Shown piece by piece: positions 27,768 to 36,939 of a stretch of 64,000 bases of DNA; positions within the stretch are counted from its first letter, which is position 1; each line of letters begins with the position of its first letter. Location of the stretch: contig CAKRCL010000002.1 of NCBI GenBank assembly GCA_934307335.1, positions 15,265-79,264 of the forward strand, read 5' to 3'. Origin of the DNA: an uncultured Dorea sp. (GTDB lineage Bacteria > Bacillota > Clostridia > Lachnospirales > Lachnospiraceae). A program made the position numbers and the translations under genes. The notes below the pieces were generated by a model that saw nothing but the letters and a program-made list of their open reading frames with translations, had not been told where the DNA came from and did not search any database.

Positions 27768-28001
27768 TTATCGGTCACTTACATTATCTTTATCAGTTGT
27801 CACATCATCCACACCATCTTTTATATCGTCGCCGATCTTATCCATGGCACTGTCGCCTTTTTCTGTATCATTCGTACCATTATCATTTACCACATCATTC
27901 TGACCAGCACCATTGTCATCCGCATTACCTGCACAGGCTGTAACGGACGTCATAATACCAACACACATCATGAGTAATAATATTTTTTTCAACTGTTTCA
28001 T
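27768..28001 (-). CDS. Small Asp/Asn-rich lipoprotein
   Basis: A 77-residue secreted protein. A basic start (MKQLKK) and hydrophobic core lead to the lipobox-like VTAC at residues 20-23, giving a predicted lipid-anchored mature peptide of about 55 residues rich in Asp, Asn and Lys. No domain is recognised. AAAGGAGATGG lies upstream of the ATG. It is a single gene between terminators and downstream of fbp. Confidence 0.7.
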   Translation of the reverse strand: MKQLKKILLLMMCVGIMTSVTACAGNADDNGAGQNDVVNDNGTNDTEKGDSAMDKIGDDIKDGVDDVTTDKDNVSDR

Positions 28002-28107
28002 AATCCATCTCCTTTTTCATATAGAATTCATTCTGCAAATGCTTCACTTGCTGCTAGTAATATCTGCATTTTCCAATTTTTCTATACCTTTCAGAGATTA
28101 ATATTAT

Positions 28108-30060
28108 TTACAATCTTTCAGCAATGCGACCACTTCTATAAGCTTCCAGCAAAAATTCGAGATCATGAATCTGCTCTACGAGTTCTTTTCCAACATCTGT
28201 ATCAGCCACCGATTGGCGTTTTGCAACAATTTCTGTCACAATCGTATCCGAATGAATATCTGTTTCTTTCTCAATTGCTGATTCTTTTGATTCAAATGGT
28301 TCATGTGCACTCAAGATCATACCGTAAGAATTATAAATCAATGTATATCCTGCAATTCCGGTCTGCTTCTGATATGCCCTTGAGAATCCTCCATCAATGA
28401 CAAATACTTTACCATTACATTTCACCGGAGTTTCTCCATTCTTTGATTTCACCGGAACATGTCCGTTAATAATATGGCTGAAAGAATGTTCCAGTCCAAA
28501 TTCTTTCAAAATCTTATCAACTATTTTATCATTTTCTAAAAATGCATAATAAGGATTCTTCTTTTCGGTGTGAGTTTCTTTTTCTGCGAGAAAATATCGT
28601 TCAAAAGTTGCCATTTTATCTTTTCCAAACAACGGCGAATTTTCGCTGAGCCAGATATACCACATCATATCTCGTCCACGCTTACGCTCTTTTTCATCAA
28701 TTGCATAAAATCCCTTTCTCACATAGCTTTCCAGGACTTCATATAAAGCTTTCCCTTTATAATTTTTTCCATATATCCTTACAGATTTGAAACTTCCATC
28801 TTCGTTAAGAGGAATACATCCATGATATAAAAGGTTATTGTTATACACTTTATGCAATCCACCCTTGCTTAATAAGAAATGCATATGACTCTGCAATTTT
28901 TCGCAATTCACAAATGCCTGTGTCAGTCTATCCAACACTTCCTCTTCTTCTTCCGTTAATGCATATGGACGTTTCGGATCGATTGTCGGAAAATTCTTAT
29001 CCAATAATTCATAAGTTTTTCCATCTAATTCAATCATTCCATTCTCATAATCAATCAGATGCAATAGATTTCTTCTTTCTAGTTTAAACCCCGGATTCTT
29101 CTTAATAATCTGACCTTCAATTTTAAACTGAATAATTGAAATTGCTTTATGCATTTTCATATTCAACATCGTTTCACTTGGATCATAATCCGGGTCATCT
29201 TTCAAATCAAAACAAGTGCATGGATCATCTCGATATGTCTTCAATGCAAATGTTGCAAGTGGCAGAAGATTGATTCCATATCCATCCTCAAGGATTTCCA
29301 AGTTCGCATATCTGGCACAAATACGGACAACATTCGCAACGCAGCCTTTCTGTCCCGCTGCCGCTCCCATCCAAAGTACATCGTGGTTCCCCCACTGTAT
29401 ATCAATAGAATGATAATTCATTAATTTATCCATAATAATATGTGGTCCTGGACCTCTGTCATAAATATCCCCCACAATATGAAGATGATCCACTGTAAGT
29501 CTTTGTATCAACTCACTAAGTGCCACAATAAATTCCTCGGAACGCTTAATTCGGATAATCGTATCCACAATTGCATTGTAATAGGATTCTTTATCCAAAA
29601 CATCCGCTTTTTCTGTAATCAATTCTTCGATTACATACGCAAATTCTGCCGGAAGAGCTTTTCGAACCTTCGACCTTGAATACTTACTCGATGTCCTTTT
29701 ACATATTTCAATCAGACGGTACAGTGTAATCTTGTACCAGTCTTCCATATTCTCTTCCTTTTTCTTAACGAGTTCCATCTTCTCTCTCGGATAATAAATA
29801 AGAGTAGCAAGGGTCTTCTTATCCTTACTACTCATAGTATTCCCGAAGACTTCGTCAATTTTTCTACGAACTGCTCCCGAACCATTCTTAAGTACATGGG
29901 AAAATGCTTCATATTCCCCATGAATGTCTGTAAGAAAATGTTCCGTACCTTTCGGCAGATTCAAAATTGCCTGTAAGTTGATAATCTCTGTTGATGCCTT
30001 CGCAATGGTCGGATACAGTTGAGAAAGTCTCTCTAAATAACGTGATTCTAATTCTTTCAT
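28108..30060 (-). CDS. fbp: Fructose-1,6-bisphosphatase class III
   Basis: A 650-residue gluconeogenic phosphatase of the Firmicute-specific class III, built on a metallophosphoesterase fold: [22 protein letters not shown] (about 30-50), [17 protein letters not shown] and [11 protein letters not shown] (about 190-225). Metal-binding [19 protein letters not shown] and [20 protein letters not shown] lie near the C-terminus. ATG 30060 is chosen because GAGGAGAGGTT precedes it, rather than the upstream frame start. It follows dapB by 25 bases. Confidence 0.94.
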   Translation of the reverse strand: MKELESRYLERLSQLYPTIAKASTEIINLQAILNLPKGTEHFLTDIHGEYEAFSHVLKNGSGAVRRKIDEVFGNTMSSKDKKTLATLIYYPREKMELVKKKEENMEDWYKITLYRLIEICKRTSSKYSRSKVRKALPAEFAYVIEELITEKADVLDKESYYNAIVDTIIRIKRSEEFIVALSELIQRLTVDHLHIVGDIYDRGPGPHIIMDKLMNYHSIDIQWGNHDVLWMGAAAGQKGCVANVVRICARYANLEILEDGYGINLLPLATFALKTYRDDPCTCFDLKDDPDYDPSETMLNMKMHKAISIIQFKIEGQIIKKNPGFKLERRNLLHLIDYENGMIELDGKTYELLDKNFPTIDPKRPYALTEEEEEVLDRLTQAFVNCEKLQSHMHFLLSKGGLHKVYNNNLLYHGCIPLNEDGSFKSVRIYGKNYKGKALYEVLESYVRKGFYAIDEKERKRGRDMMWYIWLSENSPLFGKDKMATFERYFLAEKETHTEKKNPYYAFLENDKIVDKILKEFGLEHSFSHIINGHVPVKSKNGETPVKCNGKVFVIDGGFSRAYQKQTGIAGYTLIYNSYGMILSAHEPFESKESAIEKETDIHSDTIVTEIVAKRQSVADTDVGKELVEQIHDLEFLLEAYRSGRIAERL

Positions 30061-30085
30061 AACCTCTCCTCGAAATCTATACATA

Positions 30086-30844
30086 CTATTTTAATACTAC
30101 ATCTGACATATCATATCTTCCGACAGATTTACCAGCCAGGAATTTTGCAGCCTCAACTGCACCTTTTCCAAATACAGTTCTGGAATATGCGGTGTGTTTA
30201 AATTCAATAACTTCATCCACACCTGCAAAAAGTACTTCATGTTCCCCTACAATCGTACCTGCACGAACTGCTGATATGCCAAGTTCTTTTTTGTCACGTT
30301 TCTTTCTCACCTGACTTCTGTCATATACATATTCATATTGATTCTCTACTGCCTCGTTAATGGAATCTGCCAGAGCAATCGCAGTTCCACTTGGCGCATC
30401 CAGTTTCTGATTGTGGTGCTTTTCTACAATCTCAATATCATATCCTGCAGGTGATAATACTTTTGTTGCTTCCTTTAAAAGCTGCATCAGAAGATTGATT
30501 CCCAGCGACATATTTGCCGAACGAAGTACTGCCACTTTTTCAGATGCCTCTTCTACTTTCTGAAGCTGTTCCTCTGAAAGTCCTGTCGTACATAAAACAA
30601 CCGGAATCTGATTTTTCACACTGTACTCCAAAAGTTCATCTACTGCTTTTGCATTCGAAAAATCAATGATAACATCTGCTTCCAGATTACAGTCTCCAAT
30701 GTTCTTAAATACCGGGTAATCATTCGGGGCCTCTGTATAAGCGTCAACTCCCGCAACAATTTCCACTTCTGTGTCTTCCTTTACAAGACCGGTAATCGCT
30801 CTTCCCATCTTGCCATTGCAGCCATGCATGATTGCACGTACCAT
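30086..30844 (-). CDS. dapB: 4-hydroxy-tetrahydrodipicolinate reductase
   Basis: A 252-residue enzyme of the diaminopimelate/lysine pathway. The N-terminal [13 protein letters not shown] binds NAD(P)[16 protein letters not shown] (about residue 140) holds the catalytic histidine and lysine and is the family signature. It is downstream of dapA, whose product it uses, and upstream of fbp. Confidence 0.96.
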   Translation of the reverse strand: MVRAIMHGCNGKMGRAITGLVKEDTEVEIVAGVDAYTEAPNDYPVFKNIGDCNLEADVIIDFSNAKAVDELLEYSVKNQIPVVLCTTGLSEEQLQKVEEASEKVAVLRSANMSLGINLLMQLLKEATKVLSPAGYDIEIVEKHHNQKLDAPSGTAIALADSINEAVENQYEYVYDRSQVRKKRDKKELGISAVRAGTIVGEHEVLFAGVDEVIEFKHTAYSRTVFGKGAVEAAKFLAGKSVGRYDMSDVVLK

Positions 30845-30888
30845 AATGTCCGTTCCTCCTTAATATATAATATCTCTTTACATGATAG

Positions 30889-30915
30889 AAAAGGATATCA
30901 CCCGGATACCCTTTT
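30889..30915 (-). promoter_or_regulatory. Hairpin between dapA and dapB
   Basis: AAAAGG-TAT (plus strand 30889-30898) pairs with ATA-CCTTTT (30906-30915), a G-U pair filling the mismatch in the minus-strand RNA. It could lower dapB expression or stabilise dapA mRNA. Confidence 0.35.
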
Positions 30916-30942
30916 ATCTATTTCTCATTGCTTAGACGCTTC

Positions 30943-31839
30943 TTACACCAAAGCAACACCAAAATCTTTCATAGCCTGCGCAAGCATCTTCTCATGTTCA
31001 GGTGAAAGCTCAGTTAATGGCATACGAAGCGGTCCACAATCTTTTCCCATAAGTGCCATAGCCTTCTTTACAGGAATCGGATTTACTTCGCAGAATAATT
31101 TTTCAATAAGCGGAATCGCTTTCAACTGAAGTTCAAGACTTCCTTTTAAATCTCCCTCAAAGAACTTCTCACAGATATCATGAGTCTCTTTCGGTGCCAC
31201 ATTAGAAAGTACGGAAATAACTCCTTTTGCTCCCAGTGAAAGTAATGGAACAATCTGGTCATCATTTCCTGAATATAAATCAATATTTCCATCTGTCAGA
31301 GACATAATCTTTGCAACCTGTGAAATATTTCCAGATGCTTCTTTTACACCTACAATATTATCCACATTCTTTACAAGCTCTGCTACAGTTGCCGGCTCGA
31401 TATTACATCCGGTTCTGCTCGCAACGCTATACATAATAATCGGTGCTTTTGCTTCTTTTGCAACTGCAGTGTAATGTGCGATCAGACCTGACTGCGTTGC
31501 TTTATTGTAATATGGTGTTACAATAAGCAATCCATCTGCACCGTAATCAGCTGCTTCTTTAGACATATCGATTGCTGTGCGTGTACAATTAGATCCTGTA
31601 CCTGCAACTACCGGAATTCTTCCTTTTACTCTGTCAATCGCAAACTTCACACATTGCATATGTTCTTCTTCTGTCATTGTGGCAGACTCACCGGTGGTAC
31701 CACAAATAACGATACAATCCGTTCCACTATTGCATTGATAATCAAGCAATTCATCTAACTTATCATAATTAATACTTCTTTGTTCATCATCATTAAATGG
31801 CGTGACAATTGCCACTCCTGCTCCTGTAAAAATAGCCAT
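30943..31839 (-). CDS. dapA: 4-hydroxy-tetrahydrodipicolinate synthase
   Basis: A 298-residue TIM-barrel aldolase that condenses pyruvate with aspartate semialdehyde. ICGTTGESATMTEEEH (about residue 46) is the substrate-binding region. MYSVASRTGCNI holds the catalytic tyrosine (about 137) and VGVKEASGNI the Schiff-base lysine (about 165). AGGAGG lies before the ATG. The 132 bases upstream contain no lysine riboswitch that I can recognise. Confidence 0.97.
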   Translation of the reverse strand: MAIFTGAGVAIVTPFNDDEQRSINYDKLDELLDYQCNSGTDCIVICGTTGESATMTEEEHMQCVKFAIDRVKGRIPVVAGTGSNCTRTAIDMSKEAADYGADGLLIVTPYYNKATQSGLIAHYTAVAKEAKAPIIMYSVASRTGCNIEPATVAELVKNVDNIVGVKEASGNISQVAKIMSLTDGNIDLYSGNDDQIVPLLSLGAKGVISVLSNVAPKETHDICEKFFEGDLKGSLELQLKAIPLIEKLFCEVNPIPVKKAMALMGKDCGPLRMPLTELSPEHEKMLAQAMKDFGVALV

Positions 31840-31971
31840 TATAATCCTCCTGACTTTTCATGATTCTAAATTATCTGTCATGATTCATTATTAATTGAAA
31901 TTTTAGCATCATTATCAGTGGATGTCAATGAAAGAGTAAACTTCTGAACAAGTTACAGACAACCCTAAATT

Positions 31972-32601
31972 TTACACTTCAACACATTCTAATTTACTCA
32001 CAGATACTTCATAAGCAGTCCGTTCTTCTGTCAAAGTTTCCGATAACTTCTTTATATAAGTACGACTCTGTATTCTTCCTATAATCTGCACATGCTCTCC
32101 AACTTCAAAGGCTGAGGCATATCTCGCATTTCTTCCCCAACAGATGCATGGTATGTAATCCGATTTTCCATATGGTCTGTTCACTGCCAAAAGCAAATCT
32201 GCGATTTCTCTTCCAAGCGGTGTTTTCCTGTAGACCGGTAATTTACATATATAACCGTCCAGAAAAATGTTGTTAGTCTTTGCTCCATCAAGTTCTTCGT
32301 CTACAAACTCCACTTCTCTTACAAACACAGATAATACAAGCCGGTTTTTTTGTTCCTCATGCCTGTTATAAGACCGGAATTGTCCATTCACCATAATATA
32401 CTCTCCCGTATAATCTTTGGTTACATCAATCAGACGCTCCGATATCATAATCGGAATCCGGTCCTCTGAATTACTAAGACGCTTTACTTTCACATCTACC
32501 ATATAAAATCCTTCACCAAATACTTCGTGGCTAAATGTGAAATCTGAAGCAATCTCCCCCATAATCGTCACCTGGTTATTTTCGATAATCTTATCTGACA
32601 T
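31972..32601 (-). CDS. Single-stranded DNA-binding-type protein with two OB folds
   Basis: A 209-residue protein that appears to hold two SSB/PriB-like OB folds: residues 8-95 (NNQVTIMGEIASDF ... VNGQFRSY) and about 105-205 (NNIFLDGYICKLPVYRKTPLGREIADLLLAVNRPYGKSDYIPCICWGRNA). The second half is the better SSB match. It lacks the acidic C-terminal tip by which replicative SSB recruits partners, so it is probably an accessory protein. ATG 32601 is chosen for its AAGGAG, although an in-frame ATG lies 36 bases upstream. It is divergent from typA. Confidence 0.7.
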   Translation of the reverse strand: MSDKIIENNQVTIMGEIASDFTFSHEVFGEGFYMVDVKVKRLSNSEDRIPIMISERLIDVTKDYTGEYIMVNGQFRSYNRHEEQKNRLVLSVFVREVEFVDEELDGAKTNNIFLDGYICKLPVYRKTPLGREIADLLLAVNRPYGKSDYIPCICWGRNARYASAFEVGEHVQIIGRIQSRTYIKKLSETLTEERTAYEVSVSKLECVEV

Positions 32602-32694
32602 AATTTTACATTCTCCTTCCTCTAAAACGTATTTCATATGGTCTTTAATAATTTATGCACCAGGTACATAATTTAGAACAACTTTTTTATACTC

Positions 32695-32722
32695 TTGTAA
32701 AATCTCAAAAATGTGGTAGACT
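32695..32722 (+). promoter_or_regulatory. Possible promoter of typA
   Basis: TTGTAA and TAGACT are separated by 16 bases, 70 bases before the typA start. The match to the vegetative consensus is moderate. Confidence 0.35.
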
Positions 32723-32791
32723 ATTAAAGTTGTATATATTAAATTTAGAAATGTTCACAAGTTAAGAATCAGAGAAAAGGATGTTATAATA

Positions 32792-34618
32792 ATGAAAACA
32801 AAACGCGAAGATGTACGTAATATAGCAATCATCGCCCATGTTGACCACGGTAAAACAACACTGGTAGATGAATTATTAAAGCAAAGCGGTGTATTCCGCG
32901 AGAATCAGGCCGTCGAAGAACGCGTCATGGATTCTAATGATATCGAAAGAGAACGTGGAATTACAATTCTTTCAAAAAATACTGCTGTTACTTATAACGG
33001 TGTTAAAATTAATATTATCGACACACCGGGACATGCTGACTTTGGTGGCGAAGTGGAACGTGTTCTTAAGATGGTCAATGGTGTAATCCTTGTAGTCGAT
33101 GCATTTGAAGGAGCTATGCCGCAGACAAAATTTGTTCTTAGAAAAGCAATGGAACTGAAACTTCCAGTTATTGTATGTATCAACAAAATTGACCGTCCGG
33201 AAGCAAGGGCCGAATCTGTTATCGATGAAGTTCTGGAGCTTCTCATTGACCTGGGTGCATCTGATGAACAGCTTGACTGTCCATTTGTATACGCATCTGC
33301 CAAAGCCGGAGTTGCCGCTTTGGAACTGTCGGACGATATGAAAGATATGAAGCCATTATTTGATACAATCTTAGATTACATTCCAGCACCGGAAGGCGAT
33401 CCAGAAGCTCCAACTCAAGTACTGATCAGCACTATTGATTATAATGAATATGTCGGACGTATTGGTGTTGGTAAAGTAGACAACGGAACAATTGCAGTCA
33501 ATCAGGACATGGTTGTAGTCAACCATCATGACCCGGACAAGCAAAAGAAAGTTAAAATCAGCAAGCTCTATGAGTTTGATGGTCTAAAAAAAGTAGAAGT
33601 AAAAGAAGCAACCATCGGATCTATCGTAGCAATTTCAGGTATTTCCGACATCTCTATCGGAGATACTCTCTGCTCTCCTGAAAACCCGGTTGCAATACCG
33701 TTCCAAAAAATATCTGAGCCAACAATTGCTATGGACTTCATGGTAAATGACAGTCCATTTGCCGGACAGGAAGGTAAATTCGTAACTTCCCGTCATCTGC
33801 GTGATCGTTTAATGCGCGAGCTTAACACGGATGTAAGTCTCCGTGTAGAAGATACTGAGAATATGGATTCTTTCAAGGTCTCCGGACGTGGCGAACTTCA
33901 TCTTTCTGTCCTTATTGAAAACATGAGACGTGAAGGATATGAATTTGCAGTCAGCAAAGCAGAGGTTCTGTATAAAAAAGATGAAAAAGGCAAACTCTTA
34001 GAGCCTATGGAGATTGCATACATTGATGTTCCAGACGAATTTACCGGTGTTGTTATTGAAAAACTGAGCCAGCGTAAAGGTGAACTTCAGACTATGGGAG
34101 CCGGCAATGGCGGTTATACTCGTCTTGAATTCCGTATTCCTTCTCGTGGACTCATCGGATATCGCGGTGATTTCATGACCGATACAAAGGGAAATGGAAT
34201 CATGAATACAGCATTTGACGGCTATGCACCATATAAAGGTGATATCCAATATCGTAAACAGGGTTCTTTGATCGCATTTGAGACCGGAGAGTCTGTAACT
34301 TACGGACTTTATATTGCCCAGGAGCGTGGACAGTTATTCATTGGAGCAGGTGAAAAAGTTTACTCCGGTATGGTCATCGGACAGAATGCAAAGACAGATG
34401 ATATTGAGATTAATGTCTGCAAGACAAAACATCTTACAAATACTCGTTCTTCCAGTGCAGATGAGGCTCTCCGCCTGACACCTCCGAGAGTATTAAGTCT
34501 GGAGCAGGCAATCGATTTCATCGACACAGATGAGCTTCTGGAAGTTACACCTGACAATTTAAGAATCCGCAAGAAAATTCTGGATCCTAAGATGAGAAAA
34601 AGAAGCAACCTGAAATAA
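32792..34618 (+). CDS. typA: Translational GTPase TypA/BipA
   Basis: A 608-residue ribosome-associated GTPase related to EF-G, involved in ribosome assembly and stress adaptation. G1 is AHVDHGKTTL (about residues 14-23), G3 is DTPGHADFGGEVER and G4 is NKIDRPEAR. The EF-G-like domain III/V regions and the TypA-specific C-terminal domain (KTKHLTNTRSSSADEALRLTPP) are present. AAAAGGATG precedes the ATG. It ends at a strong terminator. Confidence 0.97.
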   Translation: MKTKREDVRNIAIIAHVDHGKTTLVDELLKQSGVFRENQAVEERVMDSNDIERERGITILSKNTAVTYNGVKINIIDTPGHADFGGEVERVLKMVNGVILVVDAFEGAMPQTKFVLRKAMELKLPVIVCINKIDRPEARAESVIDEVLELLIDLGASDEQLDCPFVYASAKAGVAALELSDDMKDMKPLFDTILDYIPAPEGDPEAPTQVLISTIDYNEYVGRIGVGKVDNGTIAVNQDMVVVNHHDPDKQKKVKISKLYEFDGLKKVEVKEATIGSIVAISGISDISIGDTLCSPENPVAIPFQKISEPTIAMDFMVNDSPFAGQEGKFVTSRHLRDRLMRELNTDVSLRVEDTENMDSFKVSGRGELHLSVLIENMRREGYEFAVSKAEVLYKKDEKGKLLEPMEIAYIDVPDEFTGVVIEKLSQRKGELQTMGAGNGGYTRLEFRIPSRGLIGYRGDFMTDTKGNGIMNTAFDGYAPYKGDIQYRKQGSLIAFETGESVTYGLYIAQERGQLFIGAGEKVYSGMVIGQNAKTDDIEINVCKTKHLTNTRSSSADEALRLTPPRVLSLEQAIDFIDTDELLEVTPDNLRIRKKILDPKMRKRSNLK

Positions 34619-34650
34619 GGAAATAATAAAATACTATTCAAGATTTGAAG

Positions 34651-34692
34651 CTGTCCGTATGCATTTTTTGTTACGGACAGTTGTTCTTTTTT
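34651..34692 (+). terminator. Intrinsic terminator of typA
   Basis: CTGTCCGTA pairs with TACGGACAG around a T-rich loop and is followed by TTGTTCTTTTTT, 33 bases after the typA stop. Confidence 0.75.
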
Positions 34693-34728
34693 GAATCTAA
34701 TACTAAATTCCCAAGGAGACAAAAACAT

Positions 34729-35340
34729 ATGAAAGAATCTATATCTATATTTTTAAAACGGCTGTCTGATATTCTTGAATTTGTTATTTCATTTATATTG
34801 ACCGCTGGCATTATCTTATTGTGTCTGCGTGTAGTCGGTGCGATTTACAAAATTCCAGACTTAAATGTCTGGCCTAATTACGAAGATCTTCTGGAAACTT
34901 GCTTCAATCTGATCATCGGTGTCGAGCTTATTAAAATGATGTACTCTCACTCCCCACAGACAGTCTTCGAAGTTCTCTTATTTGCAATTGCAAGACAAAT
35001 CATCATCGACCATTCTTCCATCTGGAGCAGTCTTGTCGGTGTCTGCGCAATTGCCGTATTATTTGCCACACGCAAATTCCTATTCTGTAATTTCGATGCT
35101 GCTGACAAATACATCTTCCGCGCATCTGCAAAAGCAAGAAATATTGCCAGACTTCTTTCCATCGACCTTCCATATTCCGAAAACGATACGCTGGAAGAAG
35201 TGATGCTTGCCCAGTTAAAAAAAGAAAATATAAATGACGACATCGGAGCCTGTGTTTTCTTCAAAAGCTACGGTCTACGCATCGCAAAAAAATCTGATGG
35301 AAAAATTTCAAGAATTGAAGTAATACGTGCTATACATTAA
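34729..35340 (+). CDS. PsiE-like membrane protein with a soluble C-terminal domain
   Basis: A 203-residue protein with three or four hydrophobic segments in its first 125 residues (FVISFILTAGIILLCLRVVGAIY; LFNLIIGVELIK-type; LVGVCAIAVLFA). These resemble the phosphate-starvation PsiE family, including the ELIKMMYSH segment. From about residue 135 it has a soluble tail resembling the transporter-associated domain of CorC/HlyC-type proteins (VMLAQLKKENINDDIGACVFFKSYGLRIAKKSDGKISRIEVI). Function is unknown. ATG 34729 follows AAGGAGA; an in-frame start at 34645 would lie in the typA terminator. Confidence 0.6.
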   Translation: MKESISIFLKRLSDILEFVISFILTAGIILLCLRVVGAIYKIPDLNVWPNYEDLLETCFNLIIGVELIKMMYSHSPQTVFEVLLFAIARQIIIDHSSIWSSLVGVCAIAVLFATRKFLFCNFDAADKYIFRASAKARNIARLLSIDLPYSENDTLEEVMLAQLKKENINDDIGACVFFKSYGLRIAKKSDGKISRIEVIRAIH

Positions 35341-35442
35341 CAACAAAACGTGTTATACTATATCTATCAGATAGATTACCGTTCTGGCCACCAACTGTCA
35401 GATATTAACGTCTGAAAAAACGTAGCAAAGGAGTTGGACAAT

Positions 35443-35976
35443 ATGAAATTCATTATTATTGGAAAGAACATTGACGTAACACCAGGATTAAAAGAGGCTG
35501 TAGAAAACAAATTAGGAAAATTACAGCGCTACTTTACACCGGAAACAGAGATTCATGTAGCACTCAGCGTACAGAAAGAGCATCAGAAAATTGAAGTAAC
35601 AATCCCTGTAAAAGGCAACATCATCCGTTCCGAACAGGAAAGTGACGATATGTACGTATCTATTGATCTGGTAGAAGAAGTCATCGAGCGTCAGCTCAGA
35701 AAATATAAGAACAAATTAGTTGCACGTAATCAGGAAGGTAATAACTTCAGCAAAACCCTCTTCGAGACAGAAGAACCTATCGAAGATGGCGAAGTAAAAA
35801 TTGTCCGCACAAAGAAATTCGGAATCAAACCAATGTATCCGGAAGATGCATGTGTACAGATGGAATTACTTGGACATAACTTCTTCGTATTCTTCAATGC
35901 AGAGAATGAAGAAGTCAACGTAGTATATAAGAGAAAAGATGGATCTTTTGGATTAATCGAACCAGAATTCTCATAA
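35443..35976 (+). CDS. hpf: Ribosome hibernation-promoting factor, long form
   Basis: A 177-residue long-form HPF that dimerises 70S ribosomes into inactive 100S particles in stationary phase. The N-terminal RaiA/HPF domain (IIGKNIDVTPGLKEAVENKLGKLQRYF, residues 6-100) blocks the decoding centre. The C-terminal dimerisation domain (KIVRTKKFGIKPMYPEDACVQMELLGHNFFVFF, about 125-177) is diagnostic of the long form. ATG 35443 is favoured over an upstream TTG because GGAG lies 9 bases before it. It ends in a strong terminator. Confidence 0.94.
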   Translation: MKFIIIGKNIDVTPGLKEAVENKLGKLQRYFTPETEIHVALSVQKEHQKIEVTIPVKGNIIRSEQESDDMYVSIDLVEEVIERQLRKYKNKLVARNQEGNNFSKTLFETEEPIEDGEVKIVRTKKFGIKPMYPEDACVQMELLGHNFFVFFNAENEEVNVVYKRKDGSFGLIEPEFS

Positions 35977-36006
35977 AGCAACAAGCAAGATAGGAAAATA
36001 TAAAAT

Positions 36007-36049
36007 AGAGTCAGGAAAGTGTTTACATTTTCCTGGCTCTGTTTTTATT
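36007..36049 (+). terminator. Intrinsic terminator of hpf
   Basis: AGAGTCAGGAAA and TTTCCTGGCTCT form a stem with one G-U-type mismatch, followed by GTTTTTATTTTT. Confidence 0.8.
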
Positions 36050-36102
36050 TTTCTATATGGCGACTGCCATGGCCGAGAGGCTGCGTAGCGGAACCTTTAC
36101 TC

Positions 36103-36756
36103 TTATTCCACTACCTGCGGTTCACCGTCAATCTCAGCGAACCAGCATTCATCGCCTTCCTCCATCTGTGCTCTTCCATTCGTTCCTTCCGTAATCTCAG
36201 CTTCTACACTCTTCACCTCACCCAAAGGCAAGAGAACACTCAATTCTACATTTTCCGTATAAATACTGTCTAACAATTTAATTCCCCTCTGCCCGAGAAT
36301 GTACTGCACTTTTCCAAGTCCATTATAATCTGTCTTAATATTTAGTTTAATTCCCCGGATTCTGGTTATAATTACAGATGCACGAAGTCCTGCCTGTGTT
36401 GACGAAGAATAAGCGCGTACCAGCCCTCCGGTTCCCAGAAGTGTACCTCCAAAATAGCGAGTTACAACAACTACTACATTGCGTACTTCCTCTCCAAGAA
36501 GTACATCCAGCATCGGTTTTCCTGCTGTGCCACCAGGTTCACCATCATCACTGCATCTGGCAAGTTGTCCCCGCTCTCCAATCACATATGCATAACAATT
36601 ATGTCTGGCATCCCAATACTTTTTTTTCATTGTCTCAATAAACGCCAGCGCTTCTTCCTCACTCTCTACTGGAGCAGTCGCAGCAATAAATCTGGATTTC
36701 TTTTCTACAATTTCATCCTGGCCACCTTTATACATAACTTTGTATTGTTCTATCAT
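36103..36756 (-). CDS. YigZ/IMPACT family protein
   Basis: A 217-residue protein of the UPF0029/IMPACT family. KKSRFIAATAPVESEEEALAFIETMKKKYWDARHNCYAYVIG (about 18-60) and RCSDDGEPGGTAGKPMLDVL with VVVVTRYFGGTLLGTGGLVRAYSS are signatures. The C-terminal part is the ferredoxin-like domain that resembles EF-G domain V. Bacterial members are linked to translation or stress, but the exact role is unsettled. It is a single gene, divergent from the penicillin-binding protein. Confidence 0.88.
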   Translation of the reverse strand: MIEQYKVMYKGGQDEIVEKKSRFIAATAPVESEEEALAFIETMKKKYWDARHNCYAYVIGERGQLARCSDDGEPGGTAGKPMLDVLLGEEVRNVVVVVTRYFGGTLLGTGGLVRAYSSSTQAGLRASVIITRIRGIKLNIKTDYNGLGKVQYILGQRGIKLLDSIYTENVELSVLLPLGEVKSVEAEITEGTNGRAQMEEGDECWFAEIDGEPQVVE

Positions 36757-36939
36757 ATTTAAATAACTCCCTCATCTTGCAATCAATATCTGGTATTTTT
36801 GAAGTAATCTTTTACTTCCCACCACATTACTATATCAAACTTCTTAAGATTTTCCATAGAAAATATGAAGTTTTCATTTTTTTCTTTATTTCAAATAGCA
36901 AATTTGCTATAATGACCTGGTATAAAGGAGGCAATACGC

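Noticed and set aside
31840-31971. Lysine riboswitch before dapA
   Set aside because: The gap is too short and lacks the expected multi-helix pattern; gaps before hom and lysC are shorter still.
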